NCBI RefSeq assembly: GCF_018145875.1
Contig: NZ_JAGSSV010000002.1
Location: 248,001-312,000, forward strand
Length of the DNA stretch: 64,000 nucleotides
Source of the DNA: Marinomonas vulgaris
GTDB taxonomy: Bacteria; Pseudomonadota; Gammaproteobacteria; Pseudomonadales; Marinomonadaceae
Reading direction: 5' to 3'
The position numbers and the translations under genes are program-made. Position 1 is the first letter of the stretch; each line of letters begins with the position of its first letter. The notes under the pieces are model-generated. The model did not search any database, was not told where the DNA came from, and saw only the letters and a list, made by a program, of their open reading frames with translations. This document shows, piece after piece, positions 61,268-64,000 of this stretch.

Positions 61268-61870
61268 TTATTTTGACAGTTTAATAGCCAATTCAGCGAT
61301 GCGCTTGCCTTGCGCTTCACACAAGGCTTTTTCGTCTTCTGTCAGGTTGGTGTCGTTAGTGCTGTTGGCGAGGTGACTTGCGCCGTAGGGCGTGCCGCCA
61401 GACAGGGTGCTGATAAGGGCTTTGTTTTTATAGGGTAAGCCCGCCCATATCATGCCGTGGTGAATAAGAGGCGTCATCATGCTATGAAGGCATTGTTCTT
61501 GTCCGCCGTGCATGGTGCTGGCGCTGGTGAATCCGCAGGCTGGCTTGTTGATCAAGCGACCAGTGAGCCATAAGGTCGACGTCTGATCGATGAAGTGTTT
61601 AAGAGGCGCAGCCATGCTGCCGAAATAGGATGGTGATCCCATGGCAAGACCGGCACAGTCGGCTAATTCTTCAAGGGTGCAATACGGCGCGCCTTCATCT
61701 GGTAATGCGGGTGCAGCGAGCGTGGTTGTACTCGCTACATCAGGAACTTGGCGTACTTTCGCTTCGATACCATTTACGGTGTTAACGCCACGGGCAAGGT
61801 GTTTCGCCATTTCCGCAATAGAGCCATGACGGCTGTAGAATAAAATCAAAACATATGGGTTTGCTGACAT
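61268..61870 (-). CDS. wrbA: WrbA-family NAD(P)H:quinone oxidoreductase
   Basis: A 200-residue FMN-binding flavodoxin-like enzyme that reduces quinones by two electrons. Phosphate loop FYSRHGSIAEMAKH, AMGSPSYFGSMAAPLKHFID, and STMHGGQEQ are WrbA features. It lies 11 bp after the arsC-like gene on the same strand, so the two probably form an operon. Confidence 0.92.
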   Translation of the reverse strand: MSANPYVLILFYSRHGSIAEMAKHLARGVNTVNGIEAKVRQVPDVASTTTLAAPALPDEGAPYCTLEELADCAGLAMGSPSYFGSMAAPLKHFIDQTSTLWLTGRLINKPACGFTSASTMHGGQEQCLHSMMTPLIHHGMIWAGLPYKNKALISTLSGGTPYGASHLANSTNDTNLTEDEKALCEAQGKRIAELAIKLSK

Positions 61871-61881
61871 GGGGGCTCCTA

Positions 61882-62223
61882 TTAGAACAAGGCTAAAACC
61901 GCTTCTGGCGGGCGACCGATTTTGGCTTTGTCATTGTGAATGACAATAGGGCGCTCTATTAAGCTTGGGTGTTGATGCATGGCTTGCAGTCGTTCTTCAT
62001 CACTGCTTTCGTTTGTAAGTCCCAGTTCTTTATAAAGAGTCTCTTTGGTACGCATGAGTGCCAAAGGTGTAACGTCAAGTTGCTTTAAGAGTGTTTGAAG
62101 CTCATCGATGCTTGGGGCTTCTTTTAAATACAAACGTATTTCTGGCTCTATGTTGTGTTCTTCGAGCAATTGCAATGTTTGTCGGGATTTTGAGCAGCGA
62201 GGGTTGTGGTAAATAGTGGTCAT
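61882..62223 (-). CDS. ArsC-family reductase (YfgD-like)
   Basis: A 113-residue thioredoxin-fold protein of the ArsC family. HNPRCSKSR with Cys10 is the active-site motif, and IERPIVIHNDKAKIGRPPE is the conserved second block. Glutaredoxin-linked arsenate reduction is possible; YfgD-like members are widespread without proof of that activity, and no arsenic efflux gene is near. Confidence 0.9.
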   Translation of the reverse strand: MTTIYHNPRCSKSRQTLQLLEEHNIEPEIRLYLKEAPSIDELQTLLKQLDVTPLALMRTKETLYKELGLTNESSDEERLQAMHQHPSLIERPIVIHNDKAKIGRPPEAVLALF

Positions 62224-62260
62224 CTTGGCACCTATTTATCGATCAAAATTTGGAGGGATG

Positions 62261-62290
62261 CCCGCCTTATACTTTTTGGAATAAAGCGGG
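62261..62290 (-). terminator. Hairpin between proS and the arsC-like gene
   Basis: CCCGC/GCGGG plus TTAT/ATAA with one mismatch between them and a ten-base loop. Minus-strand continuation lacks a clean T-run, so termination of proS is uncertain. Confidence 0.4.
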
Positions 62291-62297
62291 TTGAGGG

Positions 62298-64000
62298 CTA
62301 CTTTTTATTGGCGATGAAATCAACTGCATCAGCAATGGCGATGTCTTCGTTTTCAGCCGCTTTACGGTATCGGTATTCTAAGGTGCCTTTTTCTAGTCCC
62401 ATGTCACCAACTACCAATCTATGAGGGATGCCAAGTAATTCGCAATCGGCAAACTTCACCCCTGGGCGCTCTTTACGGTCGTCTAGTAATACGTCGAGGC
62501 CTTTGGCTTTTAGTTCACTATAAAGGCGATCGCATTCGTTACGAACGGCTTCGGACTTATCGTAGTTCATCGCAACGATAGCAATATCAAAAGGCGCGAT
62601 GCTTTCTGGCCACAAGATGCCCTTGTCGTCGTAGTTTTGCTCAATGGCCGCAGCGACAATGCGAGACACGCCAATGCCGTAACAACCCATATGCATGACT
62701 TGCGCTTTGCCGTTCTCGTCGAGCACGGTTGCTTTTAGCGCTTCTGCGTACTGTTGGCCAAGTTGGAAAATATGACCCACTTCAATGCCGCGTTTTATGA
62801 CGATGGTGCCTTGGCCATCTGGAGAGGGATCGCCTTCAACCACATTACGAATGTCGGAGATTTCGAACTCTGCGCAATCGCGAGCCCAATTTAAGCCAAC
62901 GTAATGGTAGTCGTCTTTGTTTGCGCCCGCGCAGAAGTCTGACATCACCGCAGCTGAACGATCGGCAATGATGCGAATGCCCTTGTCTTCGAGTCCTTTC
63001 GGGCCAATGGAGCCTGGAGCGCAACCAATTTTCGCGATTATGTCGGCTTCGTCGGCGAACTCAAATGGCACGACCAGGCCAGCAATCTTCTCGACCTTAA
63101 TTTCGTTGATATTGTGGTCGCCACGAAGGACCAAAGCCGCAATGGTGGGTTCGCCCTGTTCGTCAATGGCCTTGACCAGCATGGTTTTAACCGTACTAGT
63201 GACGTCTAGTGATAAGAAATCAGCGACTTTTTGAATGGTTTTGCAATCGGGCGTGAATACTTCGCTGAGTTCTTGCGTTGGCTCATCGGCTTTTTCTTTT
63301 AAGCAGACGGCTTCAGCCAGCTCAATGTTAGCGGCAAAGTCAGAAGAGTTGCTAAAGGCAATGTCGTCTTCGCCTGAGTCAGCCAACACATGAAATTCGT
63401 GAGAAAAGGCGCCACCGATGCTGCCAGTATCGGCGCGCACAGGGCGGTAATCCAAACCGATGCGATCAAACACGTTGCAGTAGGCTTGGTGCATTACATC
63501 GTAGGTCTGTTGCAAAGAATCTGCGCCAACGTGAAATGAGTAAGCGTCTTTCATGCAGAATTCACGTGAACGCATAACGCCAAAGCGAGGGCGAACTTCA
63601 TCACGAAATTTAGTTTGAATCTGGAAGAAATTCATTGGTAGCTGTTTGTAACTGGTGATTTCATTGCGAGCCAGTTCAGTAATGACTTCTTCGTGCGTTG
63701 GTCCGAGGCAGTAGTCACGACCGTGACGGTCTTGTAAGCGAAGCAATTCAGGGCCGTATTTATGCCAGCGTCCGGTTTCTTGCCACAGCTCTGCAGGTTG
63801 AACCCCTGGCATCATAACTTCTAAAGAGCCTGCTTTTTCCATTTCGTCGCGAACAATGTGTTCAACTTTGCGGAAAACCTTGAGTCCAGTTGGTAGCCAC
63901 GTATAAAGGCCTTTGGAAATTTGGCGAATCATACCGGCGCGCACCATTAGCTGGTGGCTAGTGACCACCGCGTCTGTTGGTGCATCACGTAGGGTCGAAA
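62298..64000 (-). CDS. proS: ProS, prolyl-tRNA synthetase, N-terminal end cut off
   Basis: Charges tRNA-Pro. 566 codons are visible; the frame is open to the window edge, where [20 protein letters not shown] matches the E. coli N-terminus, so only a few residues are missing and the GTG at 63968 is not the start. Class II motifs [17 protein letters not shown] (motif 2) and GCYGIGVSR (motif 3) flank the bacterial YbaK-like editing insertion (about 225-390), and an anticodon-binding domain ends the protein. Confidence 0.96.
   Translation of the reverse strand, partial: STLRDAPTDAVVTSHQLMVRAGMIRQISKGLYTWLPTGLKVFRKVEHIVRDEMEKAGSLEVMMPGVQPAELWQETGRWHKYGPELLRLQDRHGRDYCLGPTHEEVITELARNEITSYKQLPMNFFQIQTKFRDEVRPRFGVMRSREFCMKDAYSFHVGADSLQQTYDVMHQAYCNVFDRIGLDYRPVRADTGSIGGAFSHEFHVLADSGEDDIAFSNSSDFAANIELAEAVCLKEKADEPTQELSEVFTPDCKTIQKVADFLSLDVTSTVKTMLVKAIDEQGEPTIAALVLRGDHNINEIKVEKIAGLVVPFEFADEADIIAKIGCAPGSIGPKGLEDKGIRIIADRSAAVMSDFCAGANKDDYHYVGLNWARDCAEFEISDIRNVVEGDPSPDGQGTIVIKRGIEVGHIFQLGQQYAEALKATVLDENGKAQVMHMGCYGIGVSRIVAAAIEQNYDDKGILWPESIAPFDIAIVAMNYDKSEAVRNECDRLYSELKAKGLDVLLDDRKERPGVKFADCELLGIPHRLVVGDMGLEKGTLEYRYRKAAENEDIAIADAVDFIANKK

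Overview
The window is a 64 kb stretch of ordinary chromosome from a marine gammaproteobacterium of the Oceanospirillales type, most likely Marinomonas or a close relative. This is inferred from protein sequences and gene order (yhcB/zapE/rplM/rpsI/sspA/sspB, rsmI/lpoA/yraN/diaA, a murA-hisG-hisD block, a one-piece CysI followed by a DUF934 gene). No marker was searched against a database. No phage, insertion sequence, integron or CRISPR array is visible, and nearly all DNA is explained by housekeeping genes.

Layout: 1-1353 is the end of a phospholipid-transport operon (mlaE partial, mlaD, mlaC). 1626-5657 is ibaG, murA, hisG, hisD and a membrane-anchored SRPBCC protein, followed by a Nif3-family gene. 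6565-10586 holds yhcB and zapE back to back, then rplM-rpsI with a structured leader, sspA and sspB. 10659-14344 is diaA-yraN-lpoA facing away from rsmI. 14392-20402 is a TPP-riboswitch-controlled thiamin operon (thiC, a thiD-thiE fusion, thiS, thiG, thiH; no thiF). aroA follows on the minus strand. 22194-25978 is a three-gene signalling unit: a periplasmic sulfite-oxidase-fold protein without the metal-binding cysteine, a hybrid histidine kinase and a REC-HD-GYP protein. 26003-34233 contains ychJ, sbcB, an AI-2E/PerM permease, deaD, pyrC, tRNA-Leu(UAG), a DUF599 gene and an O-methyltransferase. 34393-41812 contains htpG, a predicted periplasmic DNA ligase, an ArsR-type regulator with a BigR/SqrR-like cysteine pair, xthA, gor and pepD. 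41896-49901 contains an odd 2Fe-2S protein ahead of sbcD-sbcC, then minCDE. 50081-64000 contains a MauG-like dihaem lipoprotein, an aldo/keto reductase, a second-type EF-G, an SH3 membrane protein, cysI-DUF934, nfuA, a DAHP synthase, cysB, wrbA, an arsC-like gene and proS (cut by the window edge).

Themes that link genes are envelope maintenance (mla, lpoA, murA, zapE, min), sulfur and redox metabolism (thiamin sulfur transfer, cysI/DUF934/cysB, nfuA, gor, wrbA, the ArsR-type regulator) and DNA repair (sbcB, sbcCD, xthA, ligase). The best candidate for something undescribed is the 22194-25978 signalling unit, which has an exact 11-bp direct repeat just upstream of its likely promoter. Smaller points are a perfect inverted pair of DnaA-box sequences at 37752-37774, the hairpins in the rplM, deaD and minD leaders, and the 2Fe-2S protein in front of sbcDC. 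I see no large novel cluster here.
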